From Streptomyces sp. HD (GTDB lineage: Bacteria; Actinomycetota; Actinomycetes; Streptomycetales; Streptomycetaceae), in assembly GCF_028369295.1 (NCBI RefSeq), contig NZ_JAQMYP010000002.1, positions 248,001 to 312,000 of the forward strand: a stretch of 64,000 nucleotides of DNA, read 5' to 3'. Under the pieces are notes generated by a model that had not been told where the DNA came from, did not search any database, and saw nothing but the letters and a program-made list of their open reading frames with translations. How positions within the stretch are numbered: position 1 is the stretch's first letter; each line of letters starts with the position of its first letter. The translations under genes and the position numbers were made by a program. Shown here piece by piece: positions 8,812 to 17,539 of the stretch.

Positions 8812-8825
8812 GGCCTTCCCCCTTC

Positions 8826-8885
8826 TTGAACGCGTTCAAAACGCTGACAGGGAAAACTGTAGGGCCTGTCTTTGAACATGTTCAA
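8826..8885. promoter_or_regulatory. Twin palindromic operators TTGAACnnGTTCAA
   Basis: TTGAACGCGTTCAA (8826-8839) and TTGAACATGTTCAA (8872-8885) are both perfect 14-bp palindromes with centres 46 bp apart. They lie directly upstream of the membrane protein/DCC operon (start 8811). The shape fits a dimeric repressor, TetR- or MarR-like. No regulator gene is adjacent except the TetR gene at 5804-6607, which does not carry such a site in its own leader. Confidence 0.65.
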
Positions 8886-8929
8886 CTCAACGGGATGAGG
8901 CCTCTGTCACGTCCCCGCCGGGCGTGGCG

Positions 8930-9340
8930 TCACGGCCTGCGACCGAGCTCCGGCCGCTTGGAGTAGTCCGTGAACCCGACGACATTGCCCCAGGGGTCGG
9001 CGATCTCGACGGTCCAGCCGGTGGCCATGGAGATGGGCTCGTCGAGCGGCGCGACACCCGCCTCGGCCAACGCCCGCCCCGCCGCCCGCGCGTCCGGCAC
9101 CTCCAGCCACAGCCGCGGGCACAGCCAGGGGGGCGACCGGTGGGCCAGCGTCTCCTCGTGCCGCAGCAGAATCCCGGGCATCTCGCCCCCGACCTTCAGT
9201 CCGGCGATCCCGGCCTCGTCCAGCCGGAACCCGACCGTGAACCCGGCCCGCTCGTAGAACCGGACGGCCTCGCCGAGGTCGCCGACCGGCAGCAGCACGT
9301 TGTCGAACCCGAGCAACTCGTACGACTCGTCATCTGACAT
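8930..9340 (-). CDS. VOC (glyoxalase/bleomycin resistance) superfamily protein
   Basis: 136 residues with the paired beta-alpha-beta-beta-beta modules of the vicinal-oxygen-chelate fold. Recognisable pieces are NVLLPVGDLGEAVRFYERAGF near the N-terminus and IADPWGNVVGFTDYSKRPEL at the C-terminus, where the usual metal-ligand Glu of the second module appears as V-E-I. Members may be lyases, dioxygenases or drug-binding proteins, so the substrate cannot be assigned. It is a lone gene, divergent from the 9409 gene. Confidence 0.88.
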   Translation of the reverse strand: MSDDESYELLGFDNVLLPVGDLGEAVRFYERAGFTVGFRLDEAGIAGLKVGGEMPGILLRHEETLAHRSPPWLCPRLWLEVPDARAAGRALAEAGVAPLDEPISMATGWTVEIADPWGNVVGFTDYSKRPELGRRP

Positions 9341-9408
9341 GGCGTCAGAATAAGGGGATGATCGGCCGGAATGCGTGATTGTCAGTGCTGGCTCGTACTG
9401 TCGGCGTC

Positions 9409-9801
9409 ATGGGAATCGTGAGGTTCGTCGACGAGACGACAAGCGGGAGCCGCAGCGACGGCTGGGGGCTGGAGATCGCCGAGGAGCGGCTCACCGTGCG
9501 CGAGTTGATCCGGCGCCGGGTGTTCCAGGAGGTCGCCGAGTACAACGCGCGTACGCCGGAGGTCTTCCAGGGCCTGGTGCAGCCGCAGGACGCCGAGCGC
9601 GTGCTGAACGGGTACGCGCTGCGCACCCCCCGCCGGATAGACCCCGAGACCCAGACCGAGCTCGCGCTCAAGGCCTTCGCGGGCAACGGCTTCCTCGTGC
9701 TCGTGGGAGACCGTCAGGTCACCGACCTCGACACTGAGATCGAGCTCGCGCTCGGCACCGAGATCACGTTTCTCAAGCTCGTACCGCTGGTGGGTGGCTG
9801 A
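9409..9801 (+). CDS. Conserved protein of unknown function preceding a DUF4132 gene
   Basis: 130 residues, soluble, with no signal peptide or transmembrane segment. I do not recognise a family. The middle (TVRELIRRRVFQEVAEYNA) is helical and the second half (AFAGNGFLVLVGDRQVTDLDTEIEL) looks like a small beta domain. Its TGA overlaps the ATG of the DUF4132 gene (TGATG), indicating translational coupling and a shared role. The ATG at 9409 is chosen over the longer frame from 9379 because homology-like, structured sequence begins there. Confidence 0.8.
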   Translation: MGIVRFVDETTSGSRSDGWGLEIAEERLTVRELIRRRVFQEVAEYNARTPEVFQGLVQPQDAERVLNGYALRTPRRIDPETQTELALKAFAGNGFLVLVGDRQVTDLDTEIELALGTEITFLKLVPLVGG

Positions 9802-12290
9802 TGAACGACGCGACCCCCGAGTACACCCGGCTGGTCCGAGACGTCCTCCCCCTCGTCGCCGCCGAGGACGCCGAGCGGATCGTTCCCGAACTGCTCGCGC
9901 TCGCCGAGATGACCGGCGGCCGATGGGGTCCGCGGGGCCGCGAGGTCATCGACGCGATCGTGGCCGCGGACGCCGGGTTCCAGGCGCAGGTCGTGCACGG
10001 GCTCGCCGCCCGCTACCACGAGCTGGGGTACGACACGGCCCCGCGCGGCCGGCTCGTGCTTCTGGTCGCCGGTCTCCTGGCGGGACGGCCGAGTTCCGAG
10101 GAGCAGCCGGTCGACACCCGGTCCGCGCGGATCGCTCTGGTCGCGGAGCAGGAGGTGATGTGGGACACGGACGAGCTCGTCCGACTGGCCGAACTGGAGC
10201 TCGCCGACGGGCGGGAGCTGCCCGCCGGCTTCGTCGCCGTGGCCCGCCGCTCGTGCCTGACGTTGTGGCAGGGCAAGAAGCGTCTGGGCGCACTGGTCGC
10301 GAAGCTGGACGGCCCCGCCGTGAACCCGGGCGAGGCATGGTCCGACCAGGCCCTCGCCGACGCGGCCGAGCTCGGTGCCGACTGGCGCCGGCTGCTCGCC
10401 CACGCGGCCACCGCCACGACCACGCGCCCGGCCGCGAAGTGGGACAAGGCCGGCCACGCGCTGATCGAGCCCCTCGGCGCCGACGAGGTGCGGGAGCGGC
10501 TGCTGTCCTGGTTGCGCCTGGTGGGCCGGCCACGCACCCGCCCGCTGCTCGGCCTGACTTACGGGCCGGATTCCAACGCTGTCTTCGACCCGTACAACGC
10601 CGATGCCCTGCGCGGCCTGACCTGGCTGCTCGCCCTCCTCCCCGCGCACCCCGAGACCGCCCGCACCCTGGGCTCCCTCGTCGAGACGTCGTTGCGCAAG
10701 GTCGCGGGCCTCGGACCGGTGAACCCCAAGGTCGCCAACGCGGCGGTCAACGCCCTGGCCCGTATCGACGGCGAGGCGGCCCTCGCCGAACTCGCCCGTC
10801 TGGCCACCCGCGTCACCTTCAAGGGCACCCTCAAGCTCCTCAACGCCGGCCTGGACGCCCGCGCGCAGGCGCTGGGCCTCGGCCGCGAGGAGGTGGAGGA
10901 AATGGCCGTGCCGGCCTACGGCCTGACCGAGGTGGGCCGCGCGGAGCACCGGCTCGGCGAGGTCACGGCACTGCTGGAAGTACGGGGCCCCAAGGCCGTG
11001 CTGAGCTGGCGAAACGCGCAGGGCAAGGCGGTCAAGAGCGTCCCCGCCGCCGTACGACGCGACCACGCCGACGAGCTCAGGGAGCTGAAGGCGGCGGTCA
11101 AGGACCTCGACAAGATGCTCTCGGCACAGAGCGAACGCCTGGACCGCCAGTTCCTGGCCCGCCGCACCTGGCCGTACGCCGCGTGGCGCGAGCGCTACCT
11201 GGACCACCCGCTGGTCGGCACCCTGGCCCGGCGTCTGCTGTGGACGGTCGACGGTACGACGGTCGGGTACGCGGACGGTGAGCTGCGGACGCTGGCCGAC
11301 ACGCCGGTGACCGAGGGCACGTGGGTCGCGCTCTGGCACCCCGTAGGCCATGAACCCGCCGAGATCGTCGCCTGGCGGGACTGGCTGGAGCGGCACGGCA
11401 TCACCCAGCCCTTCAAGCAGGCCCACCGCGAGGTGTACCTGCTCACGGACGCCGAGCGCGCGACGGGGACGTACTCCAACCGCTTCGCCGCGCATGTCCT
11501 GCGCCAGCACCAGTTCCACTCCCTGGCCGCGATCCGGGGCTGGCACAACAAGCTGCGCCTGGCCGTGGACGACGAGGCGCCGCCCGCCGTCCGGGAGCTG
11601 CCGCAGTGGGGTCTGCGTGCCGAGTACTGGATCGCCGGCGACGGGGGCGAGCACTACGAGGACATCACCGAGTCCGGCAGCTTCCTGCGGCTGCGCACCG
11701 ACCAGGTCCGCTTCTACCCCCTCGACGCCCCGCGGAACTCGGCGCACTGCTGCGGCGGCGAGTACCACATGTGGCTGCGCGACGGCACGGACCCGGTCGA
11801 CCCGCTGCCGTTGTCCGACGTCCCGCCCCTGGTCCTCTCCGAAGTCCTGCGCGACGTGGACCTGTTCGTCGGCGTGGCGAGCGTCGGCAACGACCCGACC
11901 TGGCAGGACGGCGGCCCCGACGGCCGCTTCCGCGAGTACTGGACGTCGTACGGCTTCGGTGACCTCAACCAGAGCGCGCAGACCCGTAGGGCCCTTCTCG
12001 AACGCCTGATACCGCGGCTGGCGATCGCCGACCGCTGCACCATCGAGGGCCGGTTCCTGCACGTGAAGGGCGAACGCCACACGTACAAGATCCACCTCGG
12101 CTCGGGCAACATCCTCATGACCCCGAACGACCAGTACCTGTGCATCGTCCCCAAGTCCAGCCCGGCCGCCCCGCAGACGGGTTACCTGCCCTACGAGGGC
12201 GACCGGATGCTGGCGGTGATCCTGAGCAAGGCGATGATGCTGGCCGACGACACGAAGATCACGGATCCGACGATCCTGAGCCAGCTATGA
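9801..12290 (+). CDS. DUF4132 domain-containing protein
   Basis: 829 residues, cytoplasmic. The N-terminal half is helical and HEAT-like (repeated ALAELARLATRVTF-type segments). The C-terminal half carries the DUF4132 region, with WRDWLERHGITQPFKQAHREVYLLTDAE (split here from about residue 530), LRQHQFHSLAAIRGW and the end segment YLPYEGDRMLAVILSKAMMLADD. Relatives include the MolR/YehI group of poorly characterised proteins. Coupled to the upstream 130-residue protein. It overlaps the convergent secreted-protein gene tail to tail by six bases. No function should be assigned beyond the family. Confidence 0.87.
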   Translation: MNDATPEYTRLVRDVLPLVAAEDAERIVPELLALAEMTGGRWGPRGREVIDAIVAADAGFQAQVVHGLAARYHELGYDTAPRGRLVLLVAGLLAGRPSSEEQPVDTRSARIALVAEQEVMWDTDELVRLAELELADGRELPAGFVAVARRSCLTLWQGKKRLGALVAKLDGPAVNPGEAWSDQALADAAELGADWRRLLAHAATATTTRPAAKWDKAGHALIEPLGADEVRERLLSWLRLVGRPRTRPLLGLTYGPDSNAVFDPYNADALRGLTWLLALLPAHPETARTLGSLVETSLRKVAGLGPVNPKVANAAVNALARIDGEAALAELARLATRVTFKGTLKLLNAGLDARAQALGLGREEVEEMAVPAYGLTEVGRAEHRLGEVTALLEVRGPKAVLSWRNAQGKAVKSVPAAVRRDHADELRELKAAVKDLDKMLSAQSERLDRQFLARRTWPYAAWRERYLDHPLVGTLARRLLWTVDGTTVGYADGELRTLADTPVTEGTWVALWHPVGHEPAEIVAWRDWLERHGITQPFKQAHREVYLLTDAERATGTYSNRFAAHVLRQHQFHSLAAIRGWHNKLRLAVDDEAPPAVRELPQWGLRAEYWIAGDGGEHYEDITESGSFLRLRTDQVRFYPLDAPRNSAHCCGGEYHMWLRDGTDPVDPLPLSDVPPLVLSEVLRDVDLFVGVASVGNDPTWQDGGPDGRFREYWTSYGFGDLNQSAQTRRALLERLIPRLAIADRCTIEGRFLHVKGERHTYKIHLGSGNILMTPNDQYLCIVPKSSPAAPQTGYLPYEGDRMLAVILSKAMMLADDTKITDPTILSQL

Positions 12291-13052
12291 GCAGGACACT
12301 CGCCGTGTGCTCACCGCGATGTCGTCCATCCGGATGTCGTACGACGACGGCGTCGGGTCGGCCTGGTACAGCTGCCAGCCCAGCTTCAGCTTGTCGAAGG
12401 TCGGGAAGGTGAACGGGTCCGACGTGCCGCCGTGCTGGTTCGTGGAGACGGTCAGATCAGGCTGCTCGACGCCGTCGAAGTAGACCGTGACGCGGTTGTC
12501 GGCGGCGTCCAGGTGGAACTCCGCGCAACTCCACCTGCCGGCCTCGGCCGGTGCGGAGGTCTTCCAGGACGTCCAGTCACCCGTGGGGCCGAGGTCGGAG
12601 CCGACGCCCCAGAAGTTGCCCTTGTCGGTGGGGGCGTACTGGCCGCCCAGAGGGCGCACGAGGGTCGGGGAGTCCGAGCCGGACGCCTCGGCGAGGGTCC
12701 AGTGCGCCCAGTCGGGGGCGGTGGGGAAGGCGTCGACACGCAGGCGCAGCCGGGCCCAGTAGCTGTTCCCGGGTGTGGTGAGGCCGGGGAAGACGAGGAA
12801 GGCCCGGCCGTTGCCCTCGGTGTGGAGGCGGAGTTCGCGGCCCGTGGCGTTGGCGGCGACGGTCAGGGTGCCGTCGGAGGTGTCGGTGGTCCAGCCGGGG
12901 CCCTCCGTCACCGGGCCCAGGGGGAGGCGGTCGAAGTTCTCCCTGGCGAGGATCCCGTAGGGGGCGGGGGCCGCCGAGGCGGTGGGGGGTATCGCGAGCA
13001 GTACGGCTGTCGTGGCCGACAGGACCGCGGCCGCTCTTCTCAGGAGTGCCAT
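12285..13052 (-). CDS. Secreted Cip1-like / jelly-roll protein
   Basis: 255 residues with a signal peptide (about 1-27, cleavage near ASA-AP). The mature chain is beta-rich and has an ENFDRLPLGPV opening, a WARLRLRVDAFP strand, HWTLAEASGSD and a WQLYQADPTPSSYDIRMDDIAVST close. This resembles concanavalin-like jelly-roll proteins such as the Cip1 group linked to polysaccharide binding or lysis. I see no clear catalytic pair, so binding and lyase activity are both open. It is a stand-alone gene, convergent with DUF4132. Confidence 0.8.
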   Translation of the reverse strand: MALLRRAAAVLSATTAVLLAIPPTASAAPAPYGILARENFDRLPLGPVTEGPGWTTDTSDGTLTVAANATGRELRLHTEGNGRAFLVFPGLTTPGNSYWARLRLRVDAFPTAPDWAHWTLAEASGSDSPTLVRPLGGQYAPTDKGNFWGVGSDLGPTGDWTSWKTSAPAEAGRWSCAEFHLDAADNRVTVYFDGVEQPDLTVSTNQHGGTSDPFTFPTFDKLKLGWQLYQADPTPSSYDIRMDDIAVSTRRVSCS

Positions 13053-13142
13053 GAGCGGAGTCTGACTTGAACTCTCAACTACCTCAACTGCCTTTCAGGC
13101 CACAGGCGTTGACATGGCGGTGAGGTGGGGTGAGACAGCGAG

Positions 13143-13180
13143 GGCCCCGTTTCCCGGTTACGCATCCGGGAAACGGGGCC
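13143..13180 (-). terminator. Hairpin terminator of the sdh operon
   Basis: A perfect 15-bp stem (arms 13143-13157 and 13166-13180) with an 8-base loop lies 27 bases after the sdhB stop. There is no U-tract, as is usual for Streptomyces terminators. It also stands between sdhB and the secreted-protein gene, which reads the same way, so it insulates that gene from sdh transcription. Confidence 0.85.
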
Positions 13181-13206
13181 ACATCACCGTAGAAGGAGAA
13201 CAGCGC

Positions 13207-13968
13207 TCAGAAGCGGCGCGTGATCAGCGCCTTCTTGACCTCGGCGATCGCCTTGGTGACCTCGATACCGCGCGGGCAGGCGTCCGTGCAGTTGAAGGTC
13301 GTGCGGCAGCGCCAGACGCCGTCCTTGTCGTTGAGGATCTCCAGACGCTGCTCGCCCGCCTCGTCACGCGAGTCGAAGATGAAGCGGTGCGCGTTGACGA
13401 TGGCGGCCGGGCCGAAGTACTGGCCGTCGTTCCAGAAGACCGGGCAGGACGACGTGCACGCCGCGCAGAGGATGCACTTCGTGGTGTCGTCGAAGCGCTC
13501 GCGGTCCTCGGCCGTCTGGAAACGCTCGCGCGTCGGCTCGTTCGTGTCCTTCGTGATGAGGAAGGGCATGACGTCGCGGTACGCCTGGAAGAACGGCTCC
13601 ATGTCGACCACGAGGTCCTTCAGGACCGTGAGGCCCTTGATGGGCTCGACCGTGATCGGCTTCTCGGGGTTGATGTCCTTGATCAGCGTCTTGCACGCGA
13701 GGCGGTTCTTGCCGTTGATCCGCATCGCGTCGGAGCCGCAGATGCCGTGGGCGCACGAGCGACGGAAGGTCAGCGTGCCGTCCAGGTCCCACTTGATCTT
13801 GTGGAGGCCGTCGAGGACGCGCTCCTTGGGGTCGATCTCCAGCTGGAAGTCTTCCCAGACCGCCTCGGCCGAGACCTCCGGGTTGAAGCGGCGGACCCGG
13901 AAGGTGACCGTGATGTACGGGGACGCGGCGGACTCGGCCTCCACCTTGTCCAGAACAGGGGTTGCCAT
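13207..13968 (-). CDS. sdhB: Succinate dehydrogenase iron-sulfur subunit
   Basis: 253 residues. It carries electrons from the flavoprotein to the membrane quinone site of complex II. The 2Fe-2S ligands are Cys72, Cys77 (in SCAHGICGSD) and Cys92. The 4Fe-4S ligands are Cys165, Cys168 and Cys171, with Cys175 in CILCAACTSSCPV, and the 3Fe-4S ligands lie in CRTTFNCTDACPRGI (Cys221, Cys227, Cys231). The length is normal. Its ATG overlaps the sdhA stop by one base. It is the last gene of sdhCDAB and is followed by a strong hairpin. Confidence 0.98.
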   Translation of the reverse strand: MATPVLDKVEAESAASPYITVTFRVRRFNPEVSAEAVWEDFQLEIDPKERVLDGLHKIKWDLDGTLTFRRSCAHGICGSDAMRINGKNRLACKTLIKDINPEKPITVEPIKGLTVLKDLVVDMEPFFQAYRDVMPFLITKDTNEPTRERFQTAEDRERFDDTTKCILCAACTSSCPVFWNDGQYFGPAAIVNAHRFIFDSRDEAGEQRLEILNDKDGVWRCRTTFNCTDACPRGIEVTKAIAEVKKALITRRF

Positions 13969-15722
13969 CAGTACTTACGCTCCATCGGCTGGTAGCGGGT
14001 CTGGACGACCGGCTTGTAGTCGAGACGGACGGACTCGGTGCCGTCGTCGCCCACCTCGCGGTACGCCATGGTGTGGCGCATGAAGTTGACGTCGTCGCGG
14101 TTCGGGTAGTCCTCGCGGTAGTGACCGCCGCGCGACTCCTTGCGGGCCAGGGCGGACACGGCCATGACCTCGGCCAGGTCGAGCAGGTTGCCCAGCTCGA
14201 TGGCCTCCAGCAGGTCGGTGTTGAACCGCTTGCCCTTGTCCTGGATCGAGACGTTCTTGTAGCGCTCGCGCAGCTCCGCGATCTTCTCGACCGCCGTCTT
14301 GATGGTCTGCTCCGTGCGGAACACCATGACGTTGGCGTCCATGGTCTCCTGGAGCTCCTTGCGGAGCGTCGCCACCCGCTCGGTGCCCGTCGACGTGCGC
14401 AGGTTCTCGACCTGGTCGATCACCAGCTGCGCCGGGTCCTCGGGCAGCTCGACGAACTCCGCCTTCTGGCTGTACTCGGCGGCGGCGATACCCGCACGGC
14501 GGCCGAACACGTTGATGTCCAGGAGGGAGTTCGTGCCCAGACGGTTGGCGCCGTGCACCGACACACACGCGACCTCGCCGGCCGCGTACAGGCCCGGGAC
14601 GACCGTGGTGTTGTCGAGAAGGACCTCACCCTCGACGTTCGTCGGGATGCCGCCCATGGCGTAGTGCGCGGTGGGCTGGATCGGGATCGGGTCCGTGTAG
14701 GGCTCGATACCGAGGTACGTCCGCGCGAACTCCGTGATGTCCGGGAGCTTGGCGTCCAGCTGCTCCGGCGGGAGATGCGTGAGGTCGAGGTAGACGTGGT
14801 CGCCCTCGGGACCGCAGCCGCGGCCCTCGCGGATCTCCGTGTAGATGGAGCGCGAGACGACGTCACGGGACGCGAGGTCCTTCATGACCGGCGCGTACTT
14901 CTCCATGAAGCGCTCGCCGTCCTTGTTGCGGAGGATGCCGCCCTCACCACGGGCGCCCTCCGTCAGCAGGATGCCCATGCGCCAGATGCCGGTCGGGTGG
15001 AACTGGAAGAACTCCATGTCCTCCAGCGGCAGCCCGCGACGGTAGACGGCGGCCTGGCCGTCACCGGTCAGGGTGTGCGCGTTCGACGTCACCTTGAAGA
15101 ACTTGCCGCAGCCGCCGGACGCGTAGATCACGGCCTTCGCCTGGAAGACGTGGATCTCGCCGGTCGCCAGCTCGTACGCCACGACACCGGCCGACCTCTT
15201 GACGCCGTCGACCTCGGTGATCAGCTGGTCCAGGACGTAGAACTCGTTGAAGAACTCCACACCCTCCTTGACGCAGTTCTGGTACAGCGTCTGGAGGATC
15301 ATGTGGCCGGTGCGGTCCGCGGCGTAGCAGGATCGGCGGACCGGGGCCTCGCCGTGGTTACGGCTGTGACCGCCGAAGCGGCGCTGGTCGATGGTGCCGT
15401 TCGGGGTGCGGTTGAACGGCAGGCCCATCTTCTCCAGGTCGAGGACCGAGTCGATGGCCTCCTTCGCCAGGATCTCGGCGGCGTCCTGGTCGACCAGGTA
15501 GTCACCGCCCTTGACCGTGTCGAAGGTGTGCCACTCCCAGTTGTCCTCCTCCACGTTGGCCAGCGCGGCGGCCATGCCGCCCTGCGCGGCGCCCGTGTGG
15601 GAGCGGGTGGGGTACAGCTTGGTCAGCACCGCGGTGCGGCTGCGCTTCGTGGACTCGATGGCCGCGCGCATGCCCGCGCCACCGGCGCCGACGATGACGG
15701 TGTCGTACTTGTGGATCTTCAT
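13968..15722 (-). CDS. sdhA: Succinate dehydrogenase flavoprotein subunit
   Basis: 584 residues, full length. It oxidises succinate to fumarate in the TCA cycle with covalently bound FAD. The dinucleotide-binding loop GAGGAG is at residues 12-17, the FAD-linking His42 is in [11 protein letters not shown], and the substrate/catalytic segments [13 protein letters not shown] and [17 protein letters not shown] are intact. It sits between sdhD and sdhB in a compact operon (22 bases after sdhD; one-base overlap with sdhB). Assignment as SDH rather than fumarate reductase rests on gene order and an aerobic host. Confidence 0.98.
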   Translation of the reverse strand: MKIHKYDTVIVGAGGAGMRAAIESTKRSRTAVLTKLYPTRSHTGAAQGGMAAALANVEEDNWEWHTFDTVKGGDYLVDQDAAEILAKEAIDSVLDLEKMGLPFNRTPNGTIDQRRFGGHSRNHGEAPVRRSCYAADRTGHMILQTLYQNCVKEGVEFFNEFYVLDQLITEVDGVKRSAGVVAYELATGEIHVFQAKAVIYASGGCGKFFKVTSNAHTLTGDGQAAVYRRGLPLEDMEFFQFHPTGIWRMGILLTEGARGEGGILRNKDGERFMEKYAPVMKDLASRDVVSRSIYTEIREGRGCGPEGDHVYLDLTHLPPEQLDAKLPDITEFARTYLGIEPYTDPIPIQPTAHYAMGGIPTNVEGEVLLDNTTVVPGLYAAGEVACVSVHGANRLGTNSLLDINVFGRRAGIAAAEYSQKAEFVELPEDPAQLVIDQVENLRTSTGTERVATLRKELQETMDANVMVFRTEQTIKTAVEKIAELRERYKNVSIQDKGKRFNTDLLEAIELGNLLDLAEVMAVSALARKESRGGHYREDYPNRDDVNFMRHTMAYREVGDDGTESVRLDYKPVVQTRYQPMERKY

Positions 15723-15744
15723 GGTGGTTGCCTCAGCCCCGTGC

Positions 15745-16233
15745 CTAGCGGATGTTCGGGTCGAAGGTGAAGATCACCAGCGTGCCCAGCAGGATGGTGA
15801 ACACCGTGGCGGTGTAGAGCAGGCCCTTCAGCCACAGCCGGGTGTTCGCGCGCTCCGCGTAGTCGTTGATGACCGTGCGCAGGCCGTTGGCGCCGTGCAG
15901 CATGGCGAGCCACAGCATCAGCAGGTCCCAGACCTGCCAGAACGGGGACGCCCAGCGGCCGGCCACGAAGGCGAAGCCGATCTTGGACACGCCGCCGTCC
16001 AGCACCAGCTGGATCAGCAGGTGGCCGAGGACCAGGACGACCAGCACGACGCCGGACAGGCGCATGAACAGCCAGGCGGCCATCTCGAAGTTGCCCCGGG
16101 TGGACCTCGGGGTCTTCTTGGTGCGCTTGCGCGGGGCCTCGATGTAGGGGGCCGGGTTGTCGACGTTGTAGAGCTCGGCGCCCTCGACGGGGCCGATCCC
16201 GGACACGTCGGCGGTCTTCTCGGTGGTGGACAT
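15745..16233 (-). CDS. sdhD: Succinate dehydrogenase hydrophobic membrane anchor subunit
   Basis: 162 residues: a charged N-terminal arm of about 60 residues ([19 protein letters not shown]) followed by three transmembrane helices. [24 protein letters not shown] contains the His that usually serves heme b or quinone binding in this family. It anchors the SdhAB catalytic subunits to the membrane with SdhC. It starts five bases after the sdhC stop. Confidence 0.93.
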   Translation of the reverse strand: MSTTEKTADVSGIGPVEGAELYNVDNPAPYIEAPRKRTKKTPRSTRGNFEMAAWLFMRLSGVVLVVLVLGHLLIQLVLDGGVSKIGFAFVAGRWASPFWQVWDLLMLWLAMLHGANGLRTVINDYAERANTRLWLKGLLYTATVFTILLGTLVIFTFDPNIR

Positions 16234-16238
16234 GCGCG

Positions 16239-16619
16239 TCAGCTCCCGAACAGTTCACGAGCGGCGTGGCCGAGCACGGGGTAGATCGCCCCGAGCATCA
16301 GGACCAGCCAGAGGCCGACTACGGACCAGAGCATCTGCTTCTGGTAGCGCGGGCCCTTCGACCAGAAGTCGACGGCGATGACGCGCAGGCCGTTGAGCGC
16401 GTGGAAGAGGATGGCGGCGACTAGGCCGTACTCCAGCAGCGCGACGACGGGCGTCTTGTACGTGGCTACGACCTTGTCGTAGTCCTCGGGGGAGACACGG
16501 ACGAGGGCGGTGTCCAGCACGTGAACGAACAGGAAGAAGAAAATGAGGACGCCGGTGACTCGATGAGCCACCCAGGACCACATTCCTTCCCGGCCGCGGT
16601 ACAGCGTTCCAGCCGGCAC
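16239..16619 (-). CDS. sdhC: Succinate dehydrogenase cytochrome b556 subunit
   Basis: 126 residues with three membrane helices. YRGREGMWSWVAHRVTGVLI near the N-terminus includes the S-x3-R/H-type quinone/heme motif, and ILFHALNGLRVIAVDF carries the likely axial His. The GTG start has GGAGGAAC seven bases upstream. It is the first gene of sdhCDAB; the 188-base stretch upstream should hold the promoter, but I could not pick a convincing -10/-35 pair there. Confidence 0.93.
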   Translation of the reverse strand: MPAGTLYRGREGMWSWVAHRVTGVLIFFFLFVHVLDTALVRVSPEDYDKVVATYKTPVVALLEYGLVAAILFHALNGLRVIAVDFWSKGPRYQKQMLWSVVGLWLVLMLGAIYPVLGHAARELFGS

Positions 16620-16807
16620 GGAAGTTCCTCCGGGAGCGGGGATTGGGGCCGCGCCGGCTTGTGCTGTCGGTCGGGCCCGGCCGGGTACGGTCCACCGGCC
16701 CTCAGCATCGTATCCACGTGTTGCTGCGCGGCTTAGCGGGGGGCTGGGTATGTGATCAAAGTGGCACGCGGATGGGGTATTGGCGGCTAATGGGGTGAGG
16801 CGTCCTG

Positions 16808-17425
16808 TTATTCGCCGGCTGCCGGTTCGTTGTGGCTGGTCGCGCCGTTCCCCGCGCCCCTGAGGGCGTTCACCAGACGCCCCTTTGCCAGGCGCCGGAG
16901 TTCCTCGGCTGCCACCACCCGCTCCTCCTCCGGATCGTTCGTCAAACGTGACCGGATGCCCGCCAGTACGTGGTCCAGGGCCTCGTTCGGTGCCAGGCCG
17001 TCCAGGCAGATGACGAACGCATGGCCGAACTTCGCCTCGTACGCGGCATTCGCGGCGCTCATCGCCGTATGTGCCGCCCCGTACACACCCTCCGGCAGCG
17101 CCGGCAACGTTTCTCCTGCCAGTGCCTCCGCAAGATCCCCCGGAGCCAGGTCGTACGCCGCCTCGTCGGAAGCCGCCAAGAGGGAGTCGACGTCGGGATA
17201 CGGGCGATGGCTCGCGAGGCGATCCGCCCAGCGAGGGCTGTGCAGGCAGGTGAGGAGAGTCTGGCGGACCTCTTCGGTGGGGGCGGTGTTGAAGGACTCC
17301 AGGGCCGTCGGGGACGGTGGAGTGCGGGTCTGCTCGGGGAGCGACGGTATGGCGACTCGGCCAGGAAGGTATGTGGGCGTCACGTGGGTTTCGGCAGAGG
17401 ATTTTGGGAAAGGAGTGGTGCTCAC
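16808..17425 (-). CDS. uraD: 2-oxo-4-hydroxy-4-carboxy-5-ureidoimidazoline (OHCU) decarboxylase
   Basis: About 205 residues. OHCU decarboxylase converts the uricase/hydrolase product to S-allantoin in purine breakdown. The core FNTAPTEEVRQTLLTCLHSPRWADRLASHRPYPD is the family opening; AYEAKFGHAFVICLDG carries the conserved F-G-x-x-F/I segment, followed by NDPEEERVVAAEELRRLAKGRL. The GTG at 17425 is chosen as the nearest plausible start; GTG 17383 or an upstream start near 17557 are alternatives and none has a good ribosome site. The last 17 residues or so are encoded by a dispersed intergenic-type repeat, so the C-terminus is probably acquired. No uricase or HIU hydrolase gene is in view. Confidence 0.85.
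   Translation of the reverse strand: MSTTPFPKSSAETHVTPTYLPGRVAIPSLPEQTRTPPSPTALESFNTAPTEEVRQTLLTCLHSPRWADRLASHRPYPDVDSLLAASDEAAYDLAPGDLAEALAGETLPALPEGVYGAAHTAMSAANAAYEAKFGHAFVICLDGLAPNEALDHVLAGIRSRLTNDPEEERVVAAEELRRLAKGRLVNALRGAGNGATSHNEPAAGE
16832..16864 (-). repeat. Dispersed Streptomyces-type repeat, copy 1 (inside uraD 3' end)
   Basis: The plus strand reads GTGGCTGGTCGCGCCGTTCC followed by CCGCGCCCCTGAGG. The same block recurs in reverse orientation at 42360-42392 and, in an interrupted form, at 56477-56530. Similarity to copy 2 continues past the core by roughly ten bases. Here it forms the translated C-terminus of uraD (residues RGAGNGATSHNEP). Confidence 0.75.
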
Positions 17426-17539
17426 GTTATCGAGAGTGGACGTGACGTGTCCGACGGATGCCCGAATTTCAGTCGAACGGGAGAGTTTCGGAACGTGTGG
17501 TGGACGCCTCAAAGCGGACGCAGGGCCTAGGTTGGCGCC

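Noticed and set aside
16740..16760. Possible Crp-like site (TGTGATCAAAGTGGCAC) upstream of sdhC
   Set aside because: Only one half-site matches, and the spacing is off by one base from the usual GTG-N6-GNCAC form.
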